This document shows positions 41,415-50,497 of a stretch of 64,000 nt of DNA, one piece after another. The notes below the pieces were generated by a model. It ran no database searches and was not told where the DNA came from. It saw only the letters and a program-made list of their open reading frames with translations. Made by a program: the position numbers and the translations under genes. The stretch's first letter is position 1, and each line of letters starts with the position of its first letter. This stretch comes from Saprospiraceae bacterium UBA6168. Its GTDB lineage: Bacteria > Bacteroidota > Bacteroidia > Chitinophagales > Saprospiraceae. The stretch spans positions 49,903 through 113,902 of the forward strand of contig DIUC01000082.1 of the NCBI GenBank assembly GCA_002435785.1, in the 5' to 3' direction.

Positions 41415-42002
41415 ATGAAGACGACCAAATTGATTGCCTTTTTCGCAGCGTGCTTTTTCATCGGGATTGCCGCTAAAACCCAAGCCCAAGTGGATGTCAC
41501 CACCAATCCCATCAATTTGCTTTTTGGCAACGTAAACCTTGGCGCTGACTTTAAAATCAAAGACAACTTCAGCCTCGAAGTGAATGGGGGCTATAGCCGA
41601 GGCGATTATTGGGGACTGGTGGATAGCCGTGAGACCGTGCCGGTCAACCTCGTTGGCAAATACTACTTCAGCCCAAAACATGGTGCCGACGGTTTTTACG
41701 TGGATGCTTTCACCCGCTTCGTGAACCGCAACATCCAAGCAACCTACAATGGCAATAGTAACAATGAGCCCACTACCGTCAATTTTTCCCGCACCCAAGT
41801 TGGATTGGGTTTTGGGCTTGGCTTCAAAGTAGTTGCACAGAAAGGGTTCGTGTTCGACATCGGAACGGGCATAGGTCGGGCGCTTTACAGCCATGACAAA
41901 ATCAATGTTTCTGACAAGGATTACAGTGTACCCGAACTTATCCGGACGATGGGCTATTTCAAGATTGGCGTTGGCTACCGTTTCGGCGGCAACAAGGAGT
42001 GA
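41415..42002 (+). CDS. Outer-membrane beta-barrel protein (DUF3575-like)
   Basis: A 195-residue protein with a signal peptide (MKTTKLIAFF...AKTQAQ). The mature part begins TTNPINLLFGNVNLGADFKI, the pattern of DUF3575-type outer-membrane barrels, and ends in GYFKIGVGYRFGG, a barrel-closing strand. It probably has eight strands. A strong terminator follows at 42023-42054. I chose the ATG at 41415 because it begins the signal peptide. Confidence 0.85.
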   Translation: MKTTKLIAFFAACFFIGIAAKTQAQVDVTTNPINLLFGNVNLGADFKIKDNFSLEVNGGYSRGDYWGLVDSRETVPVNLVGKYYFSPKHGADGFYVDAFTRFVNRNIQATYNGNSNNEPTTVNFSRTQVGLGFGLGFKVVAQKGFVFDIGTGIGRALYSHDKINVSDKDYSVPELIRTMGYFKIGVGYRFGGNKE

Positions 42003-42022
42003 GGATTTTGATTATCCATCAA

Positions 42023-42054
42023 AAGGCTTCCCAGGTTCATTCTTGGGAAGCCTT
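42023..42054 (+). terminator. Rho-independent terminator
   Basis: AAGGCTTCCCA and TTGGGAAGCCTT form an 11-bp stem with a loop of nine bases, followed by a T run. It lies 20 bases past the stop of the barrel gene. Confidence 0.88.
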
Positions 42055-42125
42055 TTTCTTTTTGTGGAGTTTAAAAAATAATATTCAGGTGCAATTTCTC
42101 ACACATCCATTCCCAAAGACCCAAC

Positions 42126-42133
42126 TATCTTTG
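42126..42133 (+). promoter_or_regulatory. -7 element (TATCTTTG) upstream of serC
   Basis: Matches TAnnTTTG and lies about 105 bases before the serC ATG. It implies a long leader and argues against a start at the upstream in-frame ATG (42172) being the main one. No matching -33 element is seen. Confidence 0.4.
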
Positions 42134-42237
42134 CTGTCGCAAAAAAAAAAGCGCTTTGGGAAATTGGCGTTTTGGCGTATTGGCTTTCCGATAGGCCAGA
42201 AACTCACCCACCCAACCCGCACAACCTTACATCTGAT

Positions 42238-43323
42238 ATGGTCGAAACGACAATCAAAAAACATAATTTCAGCGCAGGCCCTGCCATCCTCCCACAAACT
42301 GTGCTGGAGGAAGCATCCCACGCCTGCCTCGACTTCAACGGCAGTGGCCTTTCCATCCTCGAAGTATCGCACCGGGGCAAGGACTTCGACGCCGTGGCAC
42401 TCGAAGCCGAGGCACTCGTCCGTGAAATAGGCGGCTTCGACGACCGCTTTGCCGTGCTCTTTCTTGGCGGCGGCGCCAGCACCCAGTTCGCCATGGTGCC
42501 CATGAACCTGCTCAAGGACGGCGAAAAGGCCGCCTACGTGGACACTGGAGTTTGGGCAAACAAGGCCATCAAGGAAGCCAAACTCTTCGGCAACCCAGAA
42601 GTATTGGCCAGCAGCAAGGACGCCAACTACAGCTTCATCCCCAAGGATTACGACATCCCCTCGAATGCTGCTTACCTGCACCTCACCAGCAACAATACCA
42701 TTTATGGCACCCAGTTGCAGCAGTTTCCGACCAGCCCCGTGCCCATCGTCTGCGACATGTCTTCCGACATGTTCAGCCGCCCATTCGATGCGGAGCAGTT
42801 CGGCCTCATCTACGCTGGTGCGCAGAAGAACATCGGCCCAGCGGGCGTCACCGTCGTCATCGTGCGCAAGGACCTCCTCGGTCGCAGTGGCCGCAAGTTG
42901 CCCAGCATGTTCGACTACCGCATCCACGCCGACAACGGCTCGATGTACAACACCCCGCCCGTGTTCCCGCTGTACGTGACCATGCTCACGCTGCGCTGGC
43001 TCAAGGCCAACGGCGGCCTTACGGGCATTCAGCAAAAAAACGAGGCGAAAGCAGCTATTTTGTATGATGAAATTGACGCCAACCCCTTGTTCAAAGGCAC
43101 CGTGGCCGTGGAGGACCGTTCGAGGATGAACGTTTGCTTCTTGCCCACGAATCCTGAGCACGAGGAGCCATTTATGAAAGCAGCAAAAGCGGCTGGCATT
43201 GACGGCATAAAGGGACACCGCTCCGTCGGCGGCTTCCGGGCCAGCATCTACAACGCCATGCCGCAGTCCAGTGTGCAGGTGCTGGTGGACGTGATGCGGG
43301 AGTTTGCAAAGCTGAATGGTTGA
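42238..43323 (+). CDS. serC: Phosphoserine aminotransferase
   Basis: A 361-residue PLP enzyme of class V converting 3-phosphohydroxypyruvate to phosphoserine in serine synthesis; it can also act in pyridoxine synthesis. The N-terminus KKHNFSAGPAILP is diagnostic, as is the PLP-lysine block YAGAQKNIGPAGVT and the C-terminal GIDGIKGHRSVGGFRASIYNAM. Length matches the family. No serA or serB gene is in the window. Confidence 0.97.
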   Translation: MVETTIKKHNFSAGPAILPQTVLEEASHACLDFNGSGLSILEVSHRGKDFDAVALEAEALVREIGGFDDRFAVLFLGGGASTQFAMVPMNLLKDGEKAAYVDTGVWANKAIKEAKLFGNPEVLASSKDANYSFIPKDYDIPSNAAYLHLTSNNTIYGTQLQQFPTSPVPIVCDMSSDMFSRPFDAEQFGLIYAGAQKNIGPAGVTVVIVRKDLLGRSGRKLPSMFDYRIHADNGSMYNTPPVFPLYVTMLTLRWLKANGGLTGIQQKNEAKAAILYDEIDANPLFKGTVAVEDRSRMNVCFLPTNPEHEEPFMKAAKAAGIDGIKGHRSVGGFRASIYNAMPQSSVQVLVDVMREFAKLNG

Positions 43324-43463
43324 TTGGTGGTAGTTGAAAGGTAATTGGCGATTGGTGATTGGTTCAACCAAAACCTAAATTGCCTTGTTTCCAGTCAGCT
43401 TTGTCATTTGAGCTAAAACTCAAAGTCAAAACTTGAAACTCAAAATTTTAAAACTAAAGTAAC
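43324..43463. other. Short-unit repeats between serC and the bacilliredoxin gene
   Basis: GGTAATTGGCGATTGGTGATTGG (about 43340-43362) belongs to the GATTGG family seen at 19093 and 28386. AAACTCAAAGTCAAAACTTG units (43412-43450) form another short tandem and end about 14 bases before the next start codon. Confidence 0.55.
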
Positions 43464-43877
43464 ATGTATCCAATAGAATTAACCGGCCCAATGGCGGCTG
43501 AACTCAACAATGTCGGCTTCGAGAGCCTCACTACACCAGCTGCGGTAGAAACTGTTTTGGAAGGCCAAGAAGGCACTACGCTTTTGGTGGTGAACTCAGT
43601 TTGCGGCTGTGCCGCCGCCAATGCCCGCCCCGGTGTGAAGTACTCGTTGAGTGGCGAAAAGCGCCCGGACAAGCTCGTGACCGTTTTCGCTGGCGTGGAT
43701 AAGGATGCCGTGAACAAGGCCCGTGAGTTTATGTTGCCCTACCCGCCGTCTTCCCCTTCGATTGCCCTGTTCAAGGATGGCCGTTTGGTCCATTTCCTGG
43801 AGCGCCACCACATCGAAGGCCGCAGCGCCGACATCATTGCCGCCAATTTGCAGATGGCTTATGAGCGGTTTTGCTAA
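43464..43877 (+). CDS. Bacilliredoxin (BrxA/BrxB family)
   Basis: A 137-residue thioredoxin-fold protein of the YphP/YqiW family. The characteristic CGC motif lies in VVNSVCGCAAANARPG. In Firmicutes these proteins remove bacillithiol from proteins during oxidative stress. Many Bacteroidota encode homologues, so bacillithiol or a similar thiol can be suspected. The gene ends in a convergent arrangement with the LysE gene, with a hairpin repeat in between. Confidence 0.93.
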   Translation: MYPIELTGPMAAELNNVGFESLTTPAAVETVLEGQEGTTLLVVNSVCGCAAANARPGVKYSLSGEKRPDKLVTVFAGVDKDAVNKAREFMLPYPPSSPSIALFKDGRLVHFLERHHIEGRSADIIAANLQMAYERFC

Positions 43878-43882
43878 AGAAT

Positions 43883-43972
43883 GATTGTTGAATGGTTGAA
43901 TTGCTTTATTGTTGTATTGCTGAAAAACAATACAACAATATAGCCATTCAACAATTCAACCATTCAACAATT
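43883..43972. repeat. TTGTTGAATGG-type hairpin repeat between convergent genes
   Basis: ATTGTTGAATGGTTGAATTGC, ATTGTTGTATTGC and a short centre are mirrored by AATACAACAATATAGCC, ATTCAACAATTCAACC and ATTCAACAATTT. The position between two gene ends allows it to act as a bidirectional terminator. Confidence 0.75.
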
Positions 43973-44582
43973 TAAAAACCTGAAACACCCCAAACCCAAT
44001 CAGGAGCAGTCCGATGGATTTGTTCACCCACCTTGTTATCTGCTCCGATTTGCTCAAAATCCTCGCCCCGAGGAAGGCATAAACCACCAGTAGCGTAAAC
44101 GTTCCAAACATGGTACCGAAGGAAAAAACGACGACGTGCGGATTGTCCCGCACTAATAGGCCATTGGTCGTCAGCAAAGTCCCATAAAATATCCAGTACG
44201 GAATAACCATAAGGTTGAGGGTACTGATAAACATGCCCCGAAAGAAGTCTCCACTTTTGCTGGGTTTTATGTCAGCTTCCGAAACGGCTGGTTTCGATTT
44301 TGCGAAGAAGAAAAAGAAAGTGCCGCCGGCAAAGAAAACCACTGTTGCTACGATTTGGAATATGCGTTCTATGCTTGGGTTTTCGGCAAATAGCCAAGTG
44401 AATTTCAGCGCAATAAATACTTGAACAAGCTCCACAATGGCCGCACCAATTGCGGCAAATATAGCAGCTTGCATCCCTTTTCGGATGGCGGTGTGCGCTA
44501 CTGTCATGTTTATCATGCCGAACGGCAACGAGCCAATAAAACTGAGACCGTAAGCAATGAAGAAGTGGGCTAAATAGGTCAT
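43956..44582 (-). CDS. LysE-family amino-acid exporter
   Basis: A 208-residue membrane protein with about six hydrophobic segments and the LysE/RhtB opening (AYGLSFIGSLPFGMINMTVAHTAIRKG). Family members export amino acids or related compounds. The last codons overlap the repeat at 43883-43972. The gene is upstream-adjacent to an ATP-grasp gene on the same strand, 63 bases away. Confidence 0.88.
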   Translation of the reverse strand: MTYLAHFFIAYGLSFIGSLPFGMINMTVAHTAIRKGMQAAIFAAIGAAIVELVQVFIALKFTWLFAENPSIERIFQIVATVVFFAGGTFFFFFAKSKPAVSEADIKPSKSGDFFRGMFISTLNLMVIPYWIFYGTLLTTNGLLVRDNPHVVVFSFGTMFGTFTLLVVYAFLGARILSKSEQITRWVNKSIGLLLIGFGVFQVFKLLNG

Positions 44583-44645
44583 TAATCAGTGTTGAAATAT
44601 TGATTGAAAGCGGTGGCAGGTCAATGGTTTTGCGGCCATTATCAT

Positions 44646-45770
44646 TTATTGGTCAATGGTGGCGGAAGAGATACTTTTTTTGTAGGCCATATATTCCTTA
44701 ATTCGCTGGATGCCTTCTTTTGTCGTCATGCTTTGCACCCCATTGGCGGCCTGTATTTTATAAATCCGGAAAATCACCTTCCATTGGTTGTATATATCCC
44801 GGTATTTATCCAAAATGGGATATGCAGGGTCATATATATGCGCAGGCTCTGCGCCAATGCCATTGAACTCCATCACCTTGAACTCGCCCGTGGTCCTTAG
44901 CTGTTCGATGGAGTCGCATTTGAAGTCGAAGCGGCCGTAGTGTATGCTATCCATTTGGGACAAAACCTCCTGGAAAACGCTCGTAAGTTCCTCGTCAATA
45001 TGGTGGTTGCCATTGAGGAACATGGTGCCCCGGCAGTGGTTGCCGATGGGTTCTAGTTCCAAAGATTGCCCCGGTGATGGCACATGCCGCATCAGCGCTG
45101 GCTGCTCGGCCTCGAAGCGGGCCAGTTGGAGGCGAGCACGGTCGGAGCCTTGCATCAGTTGGCGAATGGTGGAGTGCCCATCGCCAGTCACTTTCAAGGT
45201 CTCTTTGATGCAGATTGAAGTGATGGTGGTCTTACGGCTGCCCGGCATGCGGTGGCATAGTACGGCCAATTCGAGCGGCAGTTCCACGAATTTTTGCACC
45301 AAAAAGTCAATTGGGTTATTGGAAAGATAATCCCGAAGTGCAGCCTCGTCCTTTATTTTGGTGACCAAAAAGCCCCGCTCACCCACGTCTGGCTTGGCAA
45401 TGACCGGCCAATCGGTAAGCCCCACCTCCTGCATCCGTTGCATAACTGCCTGAAAATCAGTGCCTTTTTTGACCAAAATCGTGGCCGGCACGTGGTTGTC
45501 TGGTATGCGCCGTAGGATGTTGAACTTGGACTCTCCCCACGCTCCGCCCGTTTCGATGACGGGATTCACGGCACTGAAAAAAAAGAGACGCCTTGCCCGG
45601 ATGGCGTACCCCAACACGATAATGGCCAATGGCAGGTTGGCTGCCCACATCGGCCAGTATTCCCAGTTGGTGAGCGTGACCCAGGTGCGGGAGCGCCTGA
45701 TTCTGTTGAAAAAATTGTCTTCCGTAGTGGCGTCCAATTTTATTTGGCCGACCGTTTGGTTGGCATACAT
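44646..45770 (-). CDS. ATP-grasp enzyme (D-Ala-D-Ala ligase-like)
   Basis: A 374-residue protein. A hydrophobic stretch lies near residues 40-60; after it comes an ATP-grasp fold (about 95-340): WPVIAKPDVGERGFLV for the lysine strand, LVQKFVELPLELAVL for the hinge, and HYGRFDFKCDS...FKVMEFNGIGAEPAHIYDPAYP for the metal-binding end. It resembles carboxylate-amine ligases that act on a small peptide or amino acid, but the substrate cannot be told. No partner biosynthetic gene is adjacent. Confidence 0.83.
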   Translation of the reverse strand: MYANQTVGQIKLDATTEDNFFNRIRRSRTWVTLTNWEYWPMWAANLPLAIIVLGYAIRARRLFFFSAVNPVIETGGAWGESKFNILRRIPDNHVPATILVKKGTDFQAVMQRMQEVGLTDWPVIAKPDVGERGFLVTKIKDEAALRDYLSNNPIDFLVQKFVELPLELAVLCHRMPGSRKTTITSICIKETLKVTGDGHSTIRQLMQGSDRARLQLARFEAEQPALMRHVPSPGQSLELEPIGNHCRGTMFLNGNHHIDEELTSVFQEVLSQMDSIHYGRFDFKCDSIEQLRTTGEFKVMEFNGIGAEPAHIYDPAYPILDKYRDIYNQWKVIFRIYKIQAANGVQSMTTKEGIQRIKEYMAYKKSISSATIDQ

Positions 45771-45835
45771 GGAAATACTTTTGCAGTTCAAAAAATTGCT
45801 TCGCAATGATGTGCTTGCCGGAACGGATTTCTGCC

Positions 45836-46312
45836 CTACTTCAGCCGCACCTCGTCACCGACCTTGATTTTGCCGCCCTTCACCACCCGACTGGTGATGC
45901 CGCCGTGGCCACGCATGGCATTGTAGCCGCCCTCGCCGAGGTTCTCCTCCATGCGGGTGCATGGGTGGCACAGGCCCGTCATTTCGAGCACAGCCTCTCC
46001 GATTTGGAACTGCTGGTCGGCAAAAGCAAGCAGGTTTATGCCACTCACCACGATGTTCCGGCGGGTGAGTTCTGGCTCAATGGCCTCTTTATTCAGCATA
46101 TAGGCAACCGCCGCCAAGTGCTCGGCTTGAATGAGCGTGACTTGTCGCTTGCCCCCGGAATTGCTATAATGGTCGCCAAAAAGCCCCTCGTCCTCAACGG
46201 CAATCACCTCCTCCCTTGACTCCACGATGCCCCTCCGTTCCTTTCGAACGCTCACCCACTCGACCTTGCCGACCTGCGAGATGTTGCGCATGAGTGCTTT
46301 GATATAGCTCAT
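45836..46312 (-). CDS. MOSC-domain protein
   Basis: A 158-residue MOSC-domain protein. The conserved cysteine appears in MTGLCHPCTRMEENLG, with the family blocks LTRRNIVVSG and GHGGITSRVVKGGKIKVGDEV. Such proteins bind or transfer molybdenum cofactor and detoxify N-hydroxylated compounds. It is the only Moco-linked gene apart from the hydroxylase at 31.4-34.3 kb. Its start is eight bases from a GGTTGATAAGG hairpin repeat. Confidence 0.92.
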   Translation of the reverse strand: MSYIKALMRNISQVGKVEWVSVRKERRGIVESREEVIAVEDEGLFGDHYSNSGGKRQVTLIQAEHLAAVAYMLNKEAIEPELTRRNIVVSGINLLAFADQQFQIGEAVLEMTGLCHPCTRMEENLGEGGYNAMRGHGGITSRVVKGGKIKVGDEVRLK

Positions 46313-46319
46313 TTGCTTT

Positions 46320-46400
46320 GGTTGAGAAAGGTTGATAAGGGTTTATAAGGTTGATAGAGGCCGGAATCAACCCTTATCAATCTCCTCAACCCTTATCAAC
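46320..46400. repeat. GGTTGATAAGG-type hairpin repeat upstream of the MOSC gene
   Basis: GGTTGAGAAAGGTTGATAAGG and GGTTGATAGAGG units are mirrored by AATCAACCCTTATCAATC and CTCAACCCTTATCAAC after a four-base centre. The right arm supplies the last codons of the facing small gene (46396-46578). Confidence 0.75.
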
Positions 46401-46578
46401 AGTAGGTTTTCAGCAACTTGCCGCCTACACTCACCAACTGGTCGAGGCGGATTTCGTTGCCGTCCGGCAAAAGTAGAAATTCTTCCACGTTGCGAGCGTA
46501 CAAGTCCTTTATGGCTTCGCAAATGGTGGGTGTTGGCGAATGGCCAAGGGTCCAATTTTCGGTAGACCCCGGTAGCAT
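46396..46578 (-). pseudogene. Truncated Rof-like (Rho-binding antiterminator) gene
   Basis: Sixty residues, of which the last 38 or so (IKDLYARNVEEFLLLPDGNEIRLDQLVSV) fit the C-terminal half of Bacteroidota Rof-like antiterminators of about 80 residues. The N-terminal half is missing. The first codons, including the ATG, come from the right-hand terminal repeat of a palindromic element at 46569-46687. I infer that the element or an associated deletion removed the 5' end. Recognition is from memory of the family pattern and is tentative. Confidence 0.45.
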
Positions 46579-46687
46579 GGCATTTAGGCCGTCCCGTCAA
46601 AAGCGTTTACGCCGTCCTGCCGAAGGCGTTTACGCCGCCAGCGCCCTAAAGGGCTTGGACGGGACGGCCTAAAGGCCATGCTACCGG
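46569..46687. mobile_element. 119-bp palindromic MITE-like element
   Basis: Terminal arms 46569-46598 and 46658-46687 (CCGGTAGCATGGC...GTCCCGTC) pair at 29 of 30 positions. Inside are two copies of GCGTTTACGCCG and a CCCTAAAGGG palindrome. No coding capacity is seen. It separates the truncated Rof-like gene from the TonB receptor promoter. Confidence 0.75.
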
Positions 46688-46736
46688 AGCAATTTCACGG
46701 AAAAAACAAAAAATAATTTTTATGAAAAATATTTTT

Positions 46737-46752
46737 TAGCTTTGTCTAAATT
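46737..46752 (+). promoter_or_regulatory. -7 element with overlapping TTTAG/CTAAA dyad, TonB receptor
   Basis: TAGCTTTG at 46737-46744 fits TAnnTTTG and overlaps a TTTAG-N6-CTAAA dyad. The dyad is loosely like metal-regulator boxes of the DtxR type. It lies about 50 bases before the ATG at 46796. Metal control is a guess. Confidence 0.4.
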
Positions 46753-46795
46753 TTATTTCAAAAAATCAGAAACATATAATTTTGAACCTAAAAAA

Positions 46796-49066
46796 ATGAA
46801 AATCTTCTATACTTTGCTTCTTTGCAGCCTCTTGTTTTCTGCACAATCACAAACCGGCAAAATAACCGGACAAATTACCAGCGAGGCAGGGCCTGTGCCG
46901 TTCGCATTTTGTACCATCGAAGCCTTGGGCAAAACCACCACCGCCGACGAGCACGGCCAGTTTAAGTTGGAAGGGCTGTTAGAGGGAACACACGAGTTGG
47001 CGATTACCTGCCTTGGCTACATGCAGCACCGCCAGCAGGTTTCCATTCCAAAACAGGGGGTGGTTTCCGTAGAAATCGAGCTTGCAGAAGCACCATTTGC
47101 CCTCAACGCCATCGTCGTGTCGGGCACCCGCACTGACCGCCGCCGCCTCGACAACCCCGTGGCGGTGAACGTTTTGACTAACACCACCTTTCAGGTCACA
47201 CAATCCAACACGCTGTCCGAAGGACTGTGCTTCCAGCCGGGACTACGCATGGAGACCGACTGCCAGACCTGCAACTATACCCAACTGCGAATGAACGGTT
47301 TGGGCGGCAGTTACAGCCAAATCCTGATTGACAACCGCCCAGTGTTCACGCCGCTGATGGGCCTTTACAGCTTGGAACAGATTCCTGCTTCGCAGATAGA
47401 GCGGGTGGAAGTGGTGAAGGGCGGCGGCTCGGTGCTGTACGGCGCCAATGCCATTGCTGGCACGGTAAACGTGTTGACCAAAATGCCTACCAAAAACGAG
47501 TGGTTGGTATCGGGCAATTCGGCCATCATCGGCGGGCATGCTACCGACCATTTTTTCAACGGAAACGCCTCCATTATCAACGAGGAAAAAACGGCGGGCA
47601 TTAGCTTGTTTACCTCCCACCGGAGCCGGGAGCAGTACGACCACAACGGCGACGGCTTCTCGGAGATGCCCGTGCTCCGCAACAATTCCCTCGGCTTCAA
47701 GCTGCACCTGAAACCCAACCCGCAGCATAAACTCCAACTGAACGGCTGGAGCATCAACGAGTTCCGACGGGGCGGCAATGCCTTCGACCTGCCCGCCGAC
47801 CGCACCGACCAATCGGAGGAGCGAAGCCAGCAGTCATGGATTGGTGGGGCAGACTATCATTTTACCCCTAAAAATGGAAAAACGAGCCTAAACGCCTACC
47901 TGGCCGCCCAGCAAACCACCCGTCGCCACTACACGGGCATTGACCAAAGCGACGGGTGGGGCAATACCAACAGCAAGACCTGGACGGGGGGGCTGCAAGC
48001 CAACCGAAAGCTGGAATATTGGAACGGAAGCAACTCGTTCACGCTTGGCATTGAGCACCAGCACGACGATACTTTTGACGAAATCGAAGCCTACAACTAC
48101 CTAATTGACCAAGTGACCGGCCTCACCGGGCTGTTCCTCCAGAGCGATTGGGACATTTCGTCCAAGCTCACCCTGCTGTCGGGCCTGCGGGTCAACAAGC
48201 ACAATTTCTTGGACAAGCCCAACGCCACGCCCCGGTTCAGTGCGCTCCTCAAACCATTGAAAAGCCTGCAGGTGCGTACCTCGTGGGCGCAGGGGTTCAA
48301 AGCGCCACAAGCATTCGAGGCGGACATGCACATCGCATTTGCGAGCGGGGGCGTCTCGGTGATACAGGTGGCACCTAACCTGCGGCAAGAGACCTCCAAC
48401 AGCTACACTTTCTCGCTCGATTTCAACCGACCGAAGGCCAACCATATCTATGGGTTCACGCTCGATGCCTTCCAAACGAGGTTGCTGGATGCCTTTGTTT
48501 TGGAGGAAAACGGCGCTGACGACAACGGCAACATGCTGCTGCTCCGCAAAAACGGCGGGAACGCCACCGTGCAGGGCCTTACCCTTGAGGGGCGCTTCAA
48601 CTACGACCAAAAAGCCCAAATAGAGGCTGGCTTGACGCTCCAAACTGCTCGGTTCGACGCACCAGTAGCTTGGTCGGCAGAGGTGCCCGGCTCAAAGGAC
48701 TTTCTCAGAACCCCCAACCGTTATGGTTTTTTTACCCTGATTTTTTTGCCGGAAAAGCCATTGAACGGCTCGTTGTCAGGGGTTTATACTGGCGAAATGC
48801 TGGTGCCGCACTTCGCTGGCGCACCCGGCGTGGGGCAAGATGTCCTGTTTCGCTCCCCCGAATTCATGGAGCTGAACTGCAAGCTCAACTACCGCCTCCA
48901 CCTCCACGGCATGGAGACCGACATTGAGTTTTCGGCGGGCGTGCAGAACCTGCTCAATGCCTACCAATCCGATTTTGATACCGGCAAGTACCGGGACAGC
49001 AACTATATCTATGGCCCTGCAAGGCCGAGGACGGTGTTCGTGGGGGTGAAGTTTGGTATGTTTTAA
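46796..49066 (+). CDS. TonB-dependent outer-membrane receptor
   Basis: A 756-residue receptor. Signal peptide (MKIFYTLLLC...SAQSQ), a carboxypeptidase-regulatory-like domain (about 20-100), plug domain (about 105-220; VSGTRTDRR and IERVEVVKGGGSVLYGANAIAGTVNVL), then a 22-strand barrel ending in a terminal aromatic residue. The plug holds DCQTCNYTQLRMNGL, a CxxC form seen in receptors for metals or metal chelates. The substrate is not determined. The stop overlaps the convergent NtrC-type gene by four bases. Confidence 0.94.
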   Translation: MKIFYTLLLCSLLFSAQSQTGKITGQITSEAGPVPFAFCTIEALGKTTTADEHGQFKLEGLLEGTHELAITCLGYMQHRQQVSIPKQGVVSVEIELAEAPFALNAIVVSGTRTDRRRLDNPVAVNVLTNTTFQVTQSNTLSEGLCFQPGLRMETDCQTCNYTQLRMNGLGGSYSQILIDNRPVFTPLMGLYSLEQIPASQIERVEVVKGGGSVLYGANAIAGTVNVLTKMPTKNEWLVSGNSAIIGGHATDHFFNGNASIINEEKTAGISLFTSHRSREQYDHNGDGFSEMPVLRNNSLGFKLHLKPNPQHKLQLNGWSINEFRRGGNAFDLPADRTDQSEERSQQSWIGGADYHFTPKNGKTSLNAYLAAQQTTRRHYTGIDQSDGWGNTNSKTWTGGLQANRKLEYWNGSNSFTLGIEHQHDDTFDEIEAYNYLIDQVTGLTGLFLQSDWDISSKLTLLSGLRVNKHNFLDKPNATPRFSALLKPLKSLQVRTSWAQGFKAPQAFEADMHIAFASGGVSVIQVAPNLRQETSNSYTFSLDFNRPKANHIYGFTLDAFQTRLLDAFVLEENGADDNGNMLLLRKNGGNATVQGLTLEGRFNYDQKAQIEAGLTLQTARFDAPVAWSAEVPGSKDFLRTPNRYGFFTLIFLPEKPLNGSLSGVYTGEMLVPHFAGAPGVGQDVLFRSPEFMELNCKLNYRLHLHGMETDIEFSAGVQNLLNAYQSDFDTGKYRDSNYIYGPARPRTVFVGVKFGMF

Positions 49067-50406
49067 GCCCCCAACCCATACTCCTCAATCTTCCGATACA
49101 GCGTCGCCAGCCCGATGCCGAGCAGTTCGGCGGTCTTGGTCTTGTTGCCCTTGGTGTGGGCCAGCACCTTTCGGATGTGCATCTTCTCGATTTCGGCGAG
49201 CTTCATCAGGTCAAGCTGGTTGCCGGATTGGGTGTACTGGAAGTCATAAGGCAGGCAGTCGAGGGTAAGGTGGGGGCCGGAGGCGAGGATGACGGCCCGC
49301 TCGATGACGTTCTTCAGCTCCCGGATATTGCCCTTCCAAGGATGGTTAATCAGCGCTTTCTTGAACGAATCCTCCATGCCGAGCGGCGAGTGGTTCATTT
49401 TTGCCGTGAACATTTTGATGAAATATCCAGCCAATAATGGAATATCCTCGCTGCGCTCTTGCAGGGACGGCAACCGGATATTGAACACCGATAGCCGATA
49501 AAAAAGGTCGAGCCGGAAGTTTCCCCGTTCGCTTTCCGTTTGCAGGTCACGGTTGGTGGCGGCTACGATGCGCACGTCCACCTTCGTCTCCTTGGTTTCG
49601 CCCACTTTCATGAACGTGCCAGTCTCCAGCACCCGCAATAGTTTAGCTTGCAGCACCAGGTCCATCTCTCCTATTTCATCCAAGAAAATAGTGCCGCCAT
49701 TCGCCTCCTCGAAGAGGCCAATTTTGTCCTTCACGGCCCCGGTGAACGAGCCTGCCTTGTGGCCGAACATCTCGCTTTCGAGCAGTTCTTTGCCCAAAGC
49801 ACTGCAATTGATGGCTACGAACGGCTTTGCACTGCGCACACTGGCACTGTGTATTGCTTGCGCAAAAACCTCCTTGCCCGTGCCGGTTTCACCCGTGAGC
49901 AGGACGGTAGTGCTGGTGGCGGCCACTTTTCTTGCCATTTCGATGGCGTGCTGCATCGGCTTTGACCGCCCAATGATTTTGCTGAATTGGTGACGGGTAT
50001 TCCCAACTTCGATTAATTGCTCCTTCGCCTCGAACTGTTTCAGTGCCTTCTCAACGGCCTTGCTTAGGAGCGGGATGATTTTGTTGTTGTCGTCGCCCTT
50101 GGTGATATAATCAAAGGCCCCTGCCTTGATGGCAGTCACACTGTCTGGTATTGCGCCGTAGGCGGTGAGCAAAATGACCTCGCTCTGCGGGCTGAGGGCC
50201 TTGATTTTGGACACCATCTCCACGCCGTTGGCATCCGGCAGCTTCACGTCGCAGATGATGGCGTGGATTTTCTCTTGCGCAAGCAGCTTCAAGCCCTTTG
50301 TTCCGGTCTCCGCTTGAAACACTTCGTAGCCCTCCAGCCGGATGATGCGGCTGAGCAGGTTTCGGATGTCGTTTTCGTCGTCAATGATGAGGATGTTTGC
50401 TTTCAT
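49063..50406 (-). CDS. Sigma-54-dependent response regulator (NtrC family)
   Basis: A 447-residue regulator: receiver domain (1-120; Asp in IICDVKLPDANG), AAA+ sigma-54 activator (about 145-375) with Walker A GETGTGKE, the GAFTGA-type loop as GSFTGAVKD, Walker B GGTIFLDEIGE, and a Fis-type helix-turn-helix (KTKTAELLGIGLATLYRKI). It should activate sigma-54 promoters on phosphorylation. No cognate histidine kinase gene is adjacent. It faces the TonB receptor gene, and upstream lies a GTTGAGTTGG/CCAATTCAACC repeat. Confidence 0.95.
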   Translation of the reverse strand: MKANILIIDDENDIRNLLSRIIRLEGYEVFQAETGTKGLKLLAQEKIHAIICDVKLPDANGVEMVSKIKALSPQSEVILLTAYGAIPDSVTAIKAGAFDYITKGDDNNKIIPLLSKAVEKALKQFEAKEQLIEVGNTRHQFSKIIGRSKPMQHAIEMARKVAATSTTVLLTGETGTGKEVFAQAIHSASVRSAKPFVAINCSALGKELLESEMFGHKAGSFTGAVKDKIGLFEEANGGTIFLDEIGEMDLVLQAKLLRVLETGTFMKVGETKETKVDVRIVAATNRDLQTESERGNFRLDLFYRLSVFNIRLPSLQERSEDIPLLAGYFIKMFTAKMNHSPLGMEDSFKKALINHPWKGNIRELKNVIERAVILASGPHLTLDCLPYDFQYTQSGNQLDLMKLAEIEKMHIRKVLAHTKGNKTKTAELLGIGLATLYRKIEEYGLGA

Positions 50407-50497
50407 GCTGGAAGCAAATGTAGGGAATGAAGTTGGTTGAGTTGGGGAAATTGGGAGTGCGTCAATTTACCGATTTAACTAATTCACCAATTCAACC

